Position numbers and translations under genes: made by a program. The notes beneath the pieces were generated by a model. The model saw nothing but the letters and a program-made list of their open reading frames with translations, was not told the origin of the DNA and did not search any database. This document shows positions 27,819 through 36,655 of a DNA stretch of 64,000 nt, in pieces. The stretch spans positions 2,220,641-2,284,640 of the forward strand of contig CP022585.1 in assembly GCA_002243285.1 (NCBI GenBank), read 5' to 3'. The DNA is from Candidatus Fluviicola riflensis. Its GTDB lineage: Bacteria; Bacteroidota; Bacteroidia; Flavobacteriales_D; Crocinitomicaceae. How positions within the stretch are numbered: position 1 is the stretch's first letter; each line of letters begins with the position of its first letter.

Positions 27819-29090
27819 ATGAGAATACTACTACTGTCTATTGTATCCCTTTGCGGATTTTACGTAAACGCACAAATTTGTAATCCGAACGGAAACATCG
27901 TTGTTTTCTCGAATTACGACGGCGGAACACTCAATATCAATATAGATGTGAACATTCCGAATCTTAAAATCGGGATCGTGTCTTATGAAGCTGTTGAGGT
28001 GAATTTTACAGGAACATTTGTTGGTAACATTACCGCAATTGAATACGCCGGCTACAATAATTCCCCGAATAATAATTGCAGTCCAAGCATCGCAACCACT
28101 GTTTTTGCAGGGCACCCAGGTGGTGTAACGCCTAATATCGAGTTTTTACCACCGGCAACTTATAGTGATCCTAACGGTTACAGTTCGATCGATTGCGCGT
28201 ATTCATGTGGCAGCGGGAATCAGGGTGGTTGTAATACAGCTGCACAAGTCTATGCCTATTTCGAAAGTCTATTTTCCGGGACAGTCTATACGCACGAAAC
28301 ACAATATGGCTGCTGGGCAGGAGTTACACAAAATATATCTGACGGTGGCAATTGCTGCGCGGCACCCGGAGTAGCGCCAACAGCTGGTTTTTCCATTTCT
28401 GATAATACGATTTGTGTAGGTGATTGTATTGACTTTACTGATCTTTCAACAAACTCGCCCACATCCTGGGAATGGGAATTTCCTGCAACTTCACCAAACA
28501 GTTCAACGGTTCAAAATCCAACGGGAATTTGCTACACAGCGCCAGGAGCTTACACGGCCACTTTAATTGCTACAAATGCCAATGGAAGTGATACAATCAC
28601 ACAAAGCATTACAGTATCAGCAGTAGATCTCGCCGTTTCAGTAAACGGAATTACCCTTACGTCTGCGGCTACAAATGCTACATACCAATGGATCAATTGT
28701 ATGACCAGTCAACCTGTTGCAGGAGCGACTTCCGCATCGTTTACGCCTTCTGCCAACGGATCGTATGCGGTTGTTGTGACACAAAACGGATGTTCTGACA
28801 CTTCAGACTGTGAAGCCATTACGACAGTTGGGCTTGACCAGCTTACAACTGCTGATTTGATTACTGTTTATCCCAATCCTTCTAAAGGAATGTTCGCCTT
28901 GTATGATCAACAAGCTGTTTTATTTGATCAGTTAATAACTATAAGTAATATGTTGGGCGAAACTGTTTATTCTACCAGAATTACCGGAGATAAAACCAGT
29001 ATTGACTTATCTGCTGCGAAAGATGGAATTTACTTTGTCACTGTGAACAGCGACTTTGGAAAACTGGTAACGAAGATCGTCAAGGAGTAA
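27819..29090 (+). CDS. T9SS type A secreted protein with PKD domain
   Basis: 423 residues with a signal peptide (MRILLLSIVSLCGFYVNAQ). The N-terminal ~165 residues are Cys-rich and not recognised (IDCAYSCGSGNQGGC). A PKD domain lies at about 185-270 (GDCIDFTDLSTNSPTSWEWE, CYTAPGAYTATLIATNANG). An Ig-like stretch follows, then a type A sorting domain from ~348 (LITVYPNPSKGMFALYD, AAKDGIYFVTVNS). Likely surface-attached or released through T9SS. It stands alone, flanked on both sides by palindromic intergenic repeats (27640-27762 and 29125-29390). Confidence 0.87.
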   Translation: MRILLLSIVSLCGFYVNAQICNPNGNIVVFSNYDGGTLNINIDVNIPNLKIGIVSYEAVEVNFTGTFVGNITAIEYAGYNNSPNNNCSPSIATTVFAGHPGGVTPNIEFLPPATYSDPNGYSSIDCAYSCGSGNQGGCNTAAQVYAYFESLFSGTVYTHETQYGCWAGVTQNISDGGNCCAAPGVAPTAGFSISDNTICVGDCIDFTDLSTNSPTSWEWEFPATSPNSSTVQNPTGICYTAPGAYTATLIATNANGSDTITQSITVSAVDLAVSVNGITLTSAATNATYQWINCMTSQPVAGATSASFTPSANGSYAVVVTQNGCSDTSDCEAITTVGLDQLTTADLITVYPNPSKGMFALYDQQAVLFDQLITISNMLGETVYSTRITGDKTSIDLSAAKDGIYFVTVNSDFGKLVTKIVKE

Positions 29091-29124
29091 TCCACAGAAA
29101 AACAGGAAGTGAATCCATTTATTT

Positions 29125-29390
29125 GCCACGGATGGCACAGATTTTCACAGATAAACCCTTGGATTAGAATTTAAATGATTCCCACGAATTCACGAATTTA
29201 GCTTCCGCCTTCGGCGGAGACTCGCTCACAATATACACTCGGATGTATTCAGCGCATCCGTTAGGTGCGCAAAAAAATCGTGAATTCGTGGGAAAACAAC
29301 GTCTCGGCTAGCCGAGACTAATCATCAATACATGAGTGATGAACTTTAGTTCTATATCTGTAAAAATCTGCGACATCTGTGGCTAAATTG
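29125..29390. repeat. Nested inverted-repeat element
   Basis: The outer ends form an imperfect ~35-base inverted repeat (GCCACGGATGGCACAGATTT on the left; the reverse complement of the right end reads GCCACAGATGTCGCAGATTT). Inside, a second pair TTCCCACGAATTCACGAATTT-like (29179-29199) and its complement (29275-29294) surrounds small hairpins, for example TCCGCC-TTC-GGCGGA at 29204-29218. A perfect 18-base palindrome GTCTCGGCTAGCCGAGAC lies at 29301-29318. No reading frame of note. It fills most of the 373-base gap 29091-29463; a TATTTTCG near 29439 may be the promoter of the next gene. Confidence 0.75.
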
Positions 29391-29463
29391 TTATTGCTCT
29401 TTTGTGCTGAACATCGATCTCTGATCTAATTTATTCGTATTTTCGTGTCGCAAAAAATTATCC

Positions 29464-31857
29464 ATGCGATCATTCGTCGTTTTACTCTTGTTGAGTTGTT
29501 TCAGTACGGTATTCGGTCAGGAAAACGCCACCTTAAGCGGACATATTTATGACGCCTCTAACGGCGAACCATTGATTGGCGCGAACGCCTATGTTCTAGC
29601 TTTAAAACTGGGAACTGCTACCAACACTTACGGTTTTTTTTCGCTGACACTTCCGTTGGGAACACATGAAGTGGTTTTCCGTTGGGGTGATCTGGAAAAT
29701 GACACCATGACGATCAATCTCACGGCAGATCAATCACTTGAGGTCAATCTCAGTGATAAAATCACGCAAATAGAGACAATAGAAATCAACGCTAAACGCG
29801 GTGAAAACACGAATTCAACCAAAATCGGGCAAATTGAACTGGACATGGACCAGATCAAAAAACTTCCTGCGTTTTTGGGAGAAGTGGATCCGTTGAAGAT
29901 CATTCAGTTGTTGCCGGGTGTTTCTTCGGTGAGTGAGGGTGGACAAGGATTTTATGTACGTGGTGGTGGCCCGGACCAGAATTTGGTCTTACTTGATGAA
30001 GCCTTGGTTTACAACGCCTCTCACCTATTCGGATTCTTCTCGGTGTTCAATTCAGACGCTATTAAAAACGTGAACCTTATCAAAGGTGGAATGCCTGCTA
30101 ATTTCGGTGGACGGCTTTCTTCTGTACTGGAAGTCAACATGAAGGAAGGAAACAACAAACAATTCAAAGTAACGGGTGGTTTGGGGCTGATTTCTTCGCG
30201 TTTAACACTGGAAGGCCCGTTGAAAAAAGACCGGGGTTCGTTCATTGTTTCGGCCCGCAGAACTTACCTCGATGTGCTGATGAAAGCATTTATCAAAGAT
30301 TCGAGCCCTTTTGCCGGAACCAGTTATTTTTTCTACGATTTAAACGCGAAACTGAACTACAAATTTGGCGATAAAGACAAGATTTATCTCAGTGCTTATT
30401 ACGGCAAGGATAAATTCAAATTCGGAAACACGGAAGACGATTTTACGGTAAATATGCCATGGGGGAACGGAATTGTTTCGTTGCGCTGGAATCACCTGTT
30501 CAGCAGCAAATTGTTTATGAATGTTTCGGCAACGATGACTGATTATCTGTTCAGTTTCGGTTCGGCACAAAACGATTTTTTATTTGAATTGAAATCAGGA
30601 ATCCGCGACATGGGCGGGAAAGTGGATTTTTCGTATTTCCCCAGCACACGGCATCGCATCAAATGGGGTGTTGATTATGTGTATCACACTTTTACACCGG
30701 TGAGTGTTTCGGCCAAACAGGGTGAAACGGTTTTCGACACCGGATTGGCGCAAAAACTTTACAGCCACGAATCGGCTTTGTATGCGCTGGATGAATTTGA
30801 TATCAACGAATACATCCGTGTGAATGTGGGTTTACGTTACAGTATGTACCAGTTTACCGGGCCATTTACGCGATTTATCAAGGAAATCGGAAGCGCTTCA
30901 GACAGCACGATCCAGTATTCGAAAAACGAAGTAATCCAGTTTTACCACGGTTTAGAGCCTCGTGTTACCGGACGCATTTTGATGAAAGACAAAAGTTCCA
31001 TCAAGTTCGGTTATATGTACAACAATCAGTATGTCCATTTGACAAGTTTAAGTGCTGTTTCGCTTCCGACCGATATCTGGTATCCGAGTACTGACATCGC
31101 TAAACCGCAAAAAGGATGGCAGGCCAGTTTGGGTTATTTCCGTGATTTTAGCGAAGGCCGCTGGGAAACATCGGTTGAGGTGTATTACAAACACATGAAC
31201 AACCTGATTGAATACAAACAAGGCGCTTTGCCGGGTGATAATGTGAGTGACAATACGGACAATCTGCTCACTTTCGGTAAAGGCTGGAGCTACGGCGCTG
31301 AATTTTTCATCAAACGCGTTTTCGGGAAACTTACAGGCTGGATCGGTTATACCTGGGCAAAAACCGAACGTTATTTCCCCGATTTACAAGCTGATCCGTT
31401 TCCGGCAAAATATGATCGCCGACATGATCTGACAGTTGTGGGAACATACGAACTCAACCCGCACTGGACGTTTGGAATGTCGTTTATTTTCGCAACAGGA
31501 AATACACTCACACTTCCTACGAGCTGGTATACGCAAAACCAGGATTTGTTATTCAATTACGGCGAACGAAATTCTACCCGAATGGCACCTTATCACCGTT
31601 TGGACCTTTCGGCTACGTGGTATGATAGTCCAACAAAAACGGTTACTGACAAAATCACAGGAAAATCAACCGAAGTCAAAAAACGTTTCCGCCAAAACGT
31701 CAATATTTCGGTTTACAATATTTACAACCGGGCCAATCCTTATTTCTTGTATATTGACAACGATGGAGACTTGCTGAGCGGTGATTTTAAGATCTCGGTG
31801 AAGCAGGTTTCGCTGTTTCCGATTATACCGAGTGTGACCTGGAACTTTGAATTTTAA
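29464..31857 (+). CDS. TonB-dependent outer-membrane receptor with carboxypeptidase-like N-domain
   Basis: 797 residues with a signal peptide (MRSFVVLLLLSCFSTVFGQ). A CarboxypepD-regulatory-like domain spans ~22-105 (ATLSGHIYDASNGEPLIGAN). A plug domain lies at about 125-220 (IIQLLPGVSSVSEGGQGFYV, LVLLDEALVYNASHLFGFFS, GGMPANFGGRLSSVLEV), and a 22-strand-type barrel extends to the end, finishing in an aromatic residue (VTWNFEF). TonB-linked receptors import large or scarce substrates across the outer membrane. The DUF4249 lipoprotein gene starts 3 bases later, a pairing widespread in Bacteroidota and analogous to, but distinct from, SusC/SusD. Substrate unknown. Confidence 0.95.
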   Translation: MRSFVVLLLLSCFSTVFGQENATLSGHIYDASNGEPLIGANAYVLALKLGTATNTYGFFSLTLPLGTHEVVFRWGDLENDTMTINLTADQSLEVNLSDKITQIETIEINAKRGENTNSTKIGQIELDMDQIKKLPAFLGEVDPLKIIQLLPGVSSVSEGGQGFYVRGGGPDQNLVLLDEALVYNASHLFGFFSVFNSDAIKNVNLIKGGMPANFGGRLSSVLEVNMKEGNNKQFKVTGGLGLISSRLTLEGPLKKDRGSFIVSARRTYLDVLMKAFIKDSSPFAGTSYFFYDLNAKLNYKFGDKDKIYLSAYYGKDKFKFGNTEDDFTVNMPWGNGIVSLRWNHLFSSKLFMNVSATMTDYLFSFGSAQNDFLFELKSGIRDMGGKVDFSYFPSTRHRIKWGVDYVYHTFTPVSVSAKQGETVFDTGLAQKLYSHESALYALDEFDINEYIRVNVGLRYSMYQFTGPFTRFIKEIGSASDSTIQYSKNEVIQFYHGLEPRVTGRILMKDKSSIKFGYMYNNQYVHLTSLSAVSLPTDIWYPSTDIAKPQKGWQASLGYFRDFSEGRWETSVEVYYKHMNNLIEYKQGALPGDNVSDNTDNLLTFGKGWSYGAEFFIKRVFGKLTGWIGYTWAKTERYFPDLQADPFPAKYDRRHDLTVVGTYELNPHWTFGMSFIFATGNTLTLPTSWYTQNQDLLFNYGERNSTRMAPYHRLDLSATWYDSPTKTVTDKITGKSTEVKKRFRQNVNISVYNIYNRANPYFLYIDNDGDLLSGDFKISVKQVSLFPIIPSVTWNFEF

Positions 31858-31860
31858 GTT

Positions 31861-32808
31861 ATGAAACGGATTCTTTTTTTCGCGTGTGTGGTTTTAGCGG
31901 TTGCTTCCTGTACCAAGGAAGTGAAGATCGATATTCCGGGATATGAAGAGCAATTGGTGATTGATGGGCGCATTGAAACCGATCAGCCACCGTTGGTGAT
32001 TCTGTCCAAAACCAAAGATATTTACGCTCCGACCGATCTGAATGCTTACCTCAACGGTTTTGTTTCAGGTGCGGTAGTTACGGTAAGTGATGGCAATACT
32101 ACTGTCGTCTTGGATGAAATTTGCTCCGACAATTTACCTCCCGGAACCGAAGAAATGGCTGCTGCGCTGTTTGGCATTCCGGTAGATGAGTTGGCCAATT
32201 ATCACATTTGCGCTTACACAACATTCAATACTGCGATTTGGGGACAGGTCGGTAAAACGTATTCGCTAACGGTAGAATACGAAGGGAAAACGTATACGTC
32301 GAGCACTCAAATTCTTCAACCAACGGCGCTCAACAGTGTTTACTGGCAGCAGGATGAAGATGCTCCGGCAGGATTTGGTTTTTCGTGGGCGCAACTTTCA
32401 GATCCTCCAGGACAATACGATGCTTATATGTGGGAAGTAAAACGCCTGGATATTGGCGAAGATGGTGACCCGAAAGACAATGCCTACAAAACTACTTATG
32501 CTCCTGTTTGGGACGATGAATTCATCGACGGAAAGACCTTCGATTTCGCTTTTGAGAATCCGTTGAATCATGAGGAAGATATTCCTGACGATCAAAAATG
32601 GTATTACGGAATCGGCGACACTGTCGTGATTAAACTCTCCAAAATCGATTCGGATGCATTTGAATTCCTCGAGAAAAAATACCTGCAATTACAAACTACC
32701 GGTAATCCGTTTGCTTCACCAACTATGATTCCAACCAACATTATCGGCGGCGCTCAGGGCGTTTGGGCCGGATACTCCCCGCATTTTGATACGTTGATTT
32801 GCCAGTAA
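31861..32808 (+). CDS. DUF4249 surface lipoprotein partner of the TonB receptor
   Basis: 315 residues with a lipoprotein signal (FFACVVLAVASC, lipidated Cys17). The body, with YEEQLVIDGRIETDQPPLVI and SGAVVTVSDGNTTVVLDE, is characteristic of DUF4249 proteins encoded after CarboxypepD/TonB receptors. It probably forms a lid or substrate-binding partner on the outer membrane. The last codons (ATT TGC CAG TAA, residues ICQ) lie inside a perfect inverted repeat that also encodes the last residues of the convergent gene 32829-33905. Confidence 0.9.
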   Translation: MKRILFFACVVLAVASCTKEVKIDIPGYEEQLVIDGRIETDQPPLVILSKTKDIYAPTDLNAYLNGFVSGAVVTVSDGNTTVVLDEICSDNLPPGTEEMAAALFGIPVDELANYHICAYTTFNTAIWGQVGKTYSLTVEYEGKTYTSSTQILQPTALNSVYWQQDEDAPAGFGFSWAQLSDPPGQYDAYMWEVKRLDIGEDGDPKDNAYKTTYAPVWDDEFIDGKTFDFAFENPLNHEEDIPDDQKWYYGIGDTVVIKLSKIDSDAFEFLEKKYLQLQTTGNPFASPTMIPTNIIGGAQGVWAGYSPHFDTLICQ

Positions 32809-32841
32809 GGGCGACTCGTGAGACGCCCTTACTGGCAAATC
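32796..32841. repeat. Perfect 18-bp inverted repeat covering both convergent gene ends
   Basis: Arms GATTTGCCAGTAAGGGCG (32796-32813) and its exact complement (32824-32841) with a 10-base centre that can itself pair (CTC/GAG). Each arm holds the last three sense codons and the stop codon of one gene. It probably acts as a bidirectional terminator despite lacking T-runs, and looks like a REP-type palindrome. Confidence 0.9.
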
Positions 32842-33905
32842 CATTTCTTACTCGCCGACCAGTTTTGCTGCTGAACCGTTAACACATACGTTCCTTTCGT
32901 CAACTGGCCTAACGGTAATTCGAAGTAGTTTTTCCCCGCAAATTCAGGTGTTTTTAATTCACTGAACACTACTTTTCCGCTCAAATCATGAACCGTAATG
33001 GTAATTTCTTCGTGCATTGGTAACACAACATCTACAATTCCTGTTTCGGAACCTGCATTGTAGAAAAAATGAAGTGATGATTCTGGAAGTTGTTCGTTGT
33101 CAATACCCGCAGAACTCGCCAACGGAATGTAAACCACGGTATTCGAATTGGTGTTCGGAACTCCGGCAGTGTCAATGACATCCAGTTTGATATCAATATC
33201 CGCCGGATAGGAAAGCACGGTAGATAATGCCGTTGGTGTTCCGCTAAAATCAGGACTCACGCGATTCAAACGATTGTTGCTCCATGAAGTCACGTAATAA
33301 TACCCGTACTGATCACGGCTGATTCCGTCACAATTTCCCAAAGTTGTTGACATTACATCAGTTACGGTATACGGAGGTAAAATACTGATTGCTTTGATCT
33401 TGGCATTTGATCCCCAGTTCACAAACAAACAACGCTCATTTGCAGCATCATAAATGATCCCGTTTGGTGCAGCAGGCAAACTGCTCGTTAACAGATAAAA
33501 TGCACTTGTTGTGGGATTAATCCGGTAAATCTTATCGCCTGAAAAATCGGTTGCATATAAAACAGAATCGCCATCGGTGGTAAGTCCGTTTAAGAACGTT
33601 GCACCCAAGTTGAGATTGAACACTTCTGTTCCAGTCGCCAGTGAAAAACCACGAATTCGCCCGCCATCGTTGGCATACACTACATCGTCCAAAATCTCAA
33701 TTCCATAAGGTCCTTGCGTACAACCCGAAGCAAAATCAGCTGGTGATTGTCCGACGGTTTGTTGCAATATTTTACCATCATCGGTATTGGCGATTAACCA
33801 GCGTTGATTGGCTTCGTCCCATTCGACACTTTCGGGAGATTGGAATGTTTGGGCTTTGGCAGACATCGCCAACAGGAGAAAAAGTACAGGTAAAAGTGCT
33901 TTCAT
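32829..33905 (-). CDS. T9SS type A secreted protein with beta-propeller (SMP-30/NHL-like) region
   Basis: 358 residues from ATG 33905, which gives a signal peptide (MKALLPVLFLLLAMSAKAQ); an in-frame start 25 codons upstream is rejected. Residues ~25-260 show repeated propeller-like strands (SVEWDEANQRWLIANTDDGK, GLTTDGDSVLYATDFSGDKI, NGIIYDAANERCLFVNW, CDGISRDQYGYYYVTSW). This fits a six-bladed SMP-30/NHL fold. The last ~75 residues are a type A sorting domain (ITVHDLSGKVVFSEL, LTKGTYVLTVQQ) ending ICQ within the inverted repeat shared with the DUF4249 gene. Confidence 0.85.
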   Translation of the reverse strand: MKALLPVLFLLLAMSAKAQTFQSPESVEWDEANQRWLIANTDDGKILQQTVGQSPADFASGCTQGPYGIEILDDVVYANDGGRIRGFSLATGTEVFNLNLGATFLNGLTTDGDSVLYATDFSGDKIYRINPTTSAFYLLTSSLPAAPNGIIYDAANERCLFVNWGSNAKIKAISILPPYTVTDVMSTTLGNCDGISRDQYGYYYVTSWSNNRLNRVSPDFSGTPTALSTVLSYPADIDIKLDVIDTAGVPNTNSNTVVYIPLASSAGIDNEQLPESSLHFFYNAGSETGIVDVVLPMHEEITITVHDLSGKVVFSELKTPEFAGKNYFELPLGQLTKGTYVLTVQQQNWSASKKWICQ

Positions 33906-34032
33906 AAACAGGTAGAATTTTAGTAAATATGCGCACTTTATCGGATAGTTGCCCGAAAAAAAGTTAAAAGGGCGTTTCAAAATTTAGTTGTGGCATTGAA
34001 TACGTCGTCCATTTTTTTAACTTCGCGAACGC

Positions 34033-34851
34033 ATGAGTAACGAAGATTTCATCAATGTCCGTAGGCTGATTGCCAGTAAAAACCCGCGTTTGCTGAAGTG
34101 GTTACCGGGTTTTATTATCCGTTACCTTGAACGGATTTTGCATCAGCAGGAAATCAATGCATTTTTAAGAGATAATCCCACGTTGGTCAACCAGGATTTT
34201 TGTGATGGCGTACTGAAACATATTGGCGTGCAATTTTCCATTGAAGGAATTGAAAACATTCCCAAGGAAGGAAAATGTGTATTGGTAATGAATCATCCGC
34301 TTGGTGGAATGGACGCGATGGTTTTGGTAGATGCATTGCGTAATCACCGGACTGATATGAAATTTATCGTGAATGACCTGCTGATGAATCTGCAGCCGCT
34401 GAGCGGTATTTTTGTGGGAATCAACAAACACGGTAAAACCAGTTCCAGAAGTTTGGCGCAGGTCAATGAGCTTTTTGCTTCCGACCAATGCGTGTGTATT
34501 TTTCCAGCTGGGTTGGTGAGTCGCAAGAAAAAAGGGCTTATTCGCGACCTGGAATGGAAAAAGACATTTATTCGTCAATCACGCGCGCATAACCAGGTAA
34601 TTATCCCGATTCACATCGACGGGCGTTTATCCAACTTTTTTTACGGGCTTTCCAATTTACGCTCGTTTTTAGGCATCAAAGCAAACATAGAAATGTTGTA
34701 TCTTGCAGATGAATTGTTTCGTCAAAAAGGACAGCATGTAAAAGTAACGGTCGGCAAGCCGGTAGATGCAGCCACTTTGGATAAACAAAAAAGTGACACA
34801 GAGTGGGCCGAGTGGTTTCGGCAGGAAGTTTACAAGCTAGGAAATAAATAA
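34033..34851 (+). CDS. PlsC-family O-acyltransferase for amino-acid lipid synthesis (GlsA/OlsA-like)
   Basis: 272-residue 1-acylglycerol-3-phosphate acyltransferase-family protein. The catalytic motif appears as NHPLGGMD (residues ~92-99), and the second motif FIVNDLLMNLQPLSGIFVGI and FPAGLVSRKKKG follow. The next gene, 2 bases downstream, is the matching N-acyltransferase. The pair resembles the GlsB/GlsA or OlsB/OlsA enzymes that build glycine, ornithine or related lipids by N- then O-acylation. Here the O-acyltransferase comes first. This enzyme would add the second fatty acyl chain to the 3-hydroxy group. Head-group identity cannot be read from sequence. Confidence 0.82.
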   Translation: MSNEDFINVRRLIASKNPRLLKWLPGFIIRYLERILHQQEINAFLRDNPTLVNQDFCDGVLKHIGVQFSIEGIENIPKEGKCVLVMNHPLGGMDAMVLVDALRNHRTDMKFIVNDLLMNLQPLSGIFVGINKHGKTSSRSLAQVNELFASDQCVCIFPAGLVSRKKKGLIRDLEWKKTFIRQSRAHNQVIIPIHIDGRLSNFFYGLSNLRSFLGIKANIEMLYLADELFRQKGQHVKVTVGKPVDAATLDKQKSDTEWAEWFRQEVYKLGNK

Positions 34852-34852
34852 C

Positions 34853-35773
34853 ATGCACCAGGAAACAATCATATCTCCAATAGACAAAACCCTTATCAGA
34901 GCCGAGCTAAACGCTAACGGACGTATCCGGACCACCCGGAAAGGCGATAATGAAATCTATATAGTTAACGCACACAACGCTCCAAGCGTGATTCGGGAAA
35001 TCGGCCGTTTGCGTGAAATTACGTTTCGTGAAGCCGGTGGCGGAACCGGATTAGCATTGGATCTGGATGAGTTTGATACCGACGAAATTTGCTACGAACA
35101 ATTGATTGTTTGGTCGCCAGAAGATGAAGAAATCATTGGCGGTTACCGGTTTATTCTCTGTAAAAATGCGATCGATGAAACAGGTGAAATTCACCTTTCT
35201 ACAAGCCATTACTTCGATTTTACAGAGCGTTTCGTAAAAGAATACCTTCCGGTTACCTGTGAATTGGGCCGAAGCTGGGTACAACCGAATTACCAGCCAA
35301 GTCACAACCCACGTAAAGGTTTGTATGCGCTTGACAATATCTGGGATGGTTTGGGTGCTTTGGCAAGAACCTATACTGATATTCAGTATTTCTTCGGAAA
35401 AGTGACCATGTATCCGTCGTACAACCGCGAAAGCCGCGATTTCCTGTTGCATTTTATGCACCATTATTTTCCGGACAACGAGCAATTGATGAAACCGTTC
35501 CATCCGCTGATGCCTGATTATGACAAAGCAATGGTTGAAGAACAATTACGCGGTTTGGATTTCAAAGACGGTTTCAAAGTATTGAACAGCTATGTGCGCG
35601 CTCGTGGCGAAAACGTGCCACCACTGGTGAATATTTACATGAACCTCTCTCCTACCATGAAAACATTCGGAACGGCTGTAAACCCTGATTTCGGTGGTGT
35701 AGAAGAAACAGGGATTCTGGTGACTGTAGCTGATATTTACGACGAGAAAAAAGAACGTCATGTGAATTATTAG
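34853..35773 (+). CDS. N-acyltransferase of GNAT type (GlsB/OlsB-like)
   Basis: 306 residues resembling the hemolysin-like/OlsB acyltransferase family. EIGRLREITFREAGGGTG is the signature acceptor/acyl-ACP segment, followed by IIGGYRFILC, CELGRSWVQPNYQP and the Bacteroidota-specific C-terminal half (MKTFGTAVNPDFGGVEETGI). It transfers a 3-hydroxyacyl group to the amino group of an amino acid, the first step in glycine/ornithine-type lipid synthesis. It starts 2 bases after the O-acyltransferase gene and is probably co-translated. Confidence 0.85.
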   Translation: MHQETIISPIDKTLIRAELNANGRIRTTRKGDNEIYIVNAHNAPSVIREIGRLREITFREAGGGTGLALDLDEFDTDEICYEQLIVWSPEDEEIIGGYRFILCKNAIDETGEIHLSTSHYFDFTERFVKEYLPVTCELGRSWVQPNYQPSHNPRKGLYALDNIWDGLGALARTYTDIQYFFGKVTMYPSYNRESRDFLLHFMHHYFPDNEQLMKPFHPLMPDYDKAMVEEQLRGLDFKDGFKVLNSYVRARGENVPPLVNIYMNLSPTMKTFGTAVNPDFGGVEETGILVTVADIYDEKKERHVNY

Positions 35774-35858
35774 TGCCTTCGTTCACTGCTTGTATTTTTT
35801 CGATTAAACGAACATTGTTTCACACACATTTTGTACTTTTCTTTTAAAATTTCCCCCC

Positions 35859-36305
35859 ATGAAACAATCCCTCATCACACTCTTCGAACGCGATATTCAA
35901 CGCCTGTACAATGAAATTCAATTGTATACAAGTGAACAGGCGTTGTGGATTCTACCACCGATGACCATTCACAATACAGCAGGGAATTTAGCGTTGCATT
36001 TGTGCGGAAATCTGAACCATTTTATTGGGGCAACGCTTGGAAAAACAGGATATATCCGTGAACGAGATTTGGAGTTTAGTACAAAAGATGTTCCGGTAGC
36101 TCAGCTGTTGAAAGCTATTGAAGATGTAAAATCGGTTGTGATAAAAACACTTGAAGGACTCAGTGATGAGCAATTGAATGAAGATTATCCGCTGGAACCG
36201 TTGGGTTATCGCATGACAACTACATACTTTCTGATTCATTTGAACGGCCATTTGAATTACCATTTGGGACAAATCAATTATCACCGACGTTTGCTGAAAG
36301 CCTGA
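35859..36305 (+). CDS. DinB-family protein
   Basis: 148-residue four-helix-bundle protein of the DinB/YfiT superfamily, probably metal-binding. The putative metal ligands are in NLALHLCGNLNHFIG (residues ~44-58) and in the C-terminal HLNGHLNYHLGQINYHRR. Related proteins act as thiol-dependent transferases or are uncharacterised. Monocistronic by spacing. An AC-rich stretch but no classical Shine-Dalgarno precedes the start. Confidence 0.85.
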   Translation: MKQSLITLFERDIQRLYNEIQLYTSEQALWILPPMTIHNTAGNLALHLCGNLNHFIGATLGKTGYIRERDLEFSTKDVPVAQLLKAIEDVKSVVIKTLEGLSDEQLNEDYPLEPLGYRMTTTYFLIHLNGHLNYHLGQINYHRRLLKA

Positions 36306-36537
36306 GCGTAAAACCGGATCAGGTCCCTGAGTTAATCAATGATCTGGATTAAAAAAATTTACCACAACGCTTACGCCGATCGCGTGTCGCCAATAGCTTT
36401 AGCGATGGCACAAGCTTCAGCGAAGGCGCAAATTTGGTGTGCTAAAAGAACATAAAAGCGGAGCCACATAGATCACTTTGTGCCCTTAACACGCCTATCC
36501 TTCAAGAAAACTTTGTGTCTTTGTGGTGAAAAAATTC
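36306..36537. repeat. Non-coding gap with palindromic repeat
   Basis: The start (AAATTTACCACAACGC, from ~36354) and end (CTTTGTGTCTTTGTGGTGAA, to ~36530) carry CCACAA / TTGTGG ends in inverted orientation. Short hairpins lie between, for example GCCA...TGGC near 36390-36410. The same CACAAAG words recur at 48486-48503. This looks like one of several dispersed palindromic families. No gene is seen in this gap. Confidence 0.5.
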
Positions 36538-36570
36538 AAAAAAAACACCCCCACTTTTCAGCGGAGGTGC
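36538..36570 (-). terminator. Rho-independent terminator of the small gene at 36656
   Basis: Minus-strand stem CACCTCCGCT / AGTGGGGGTG (with G-T pairs) followed by eight Ts. It lies ~85 bases past the stop of the 36656-36958 gene, which supports that gene being real. Confidence 0.75.
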
Positions 36571-36655
36571 TCTAGGTCACATTTAATGATTGCTTATGAA
36601 ATTAAATGAGGACCAACCTAAGATCTGTGTATTTATATAAGCTAAAACGATGCCG

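Noticed and set aside
29179..29318. Possible CRISPR or transposon end
   Set aside because: There are no regularly spaced direct repeats and no transposase; it is a set of inverted repeats only.
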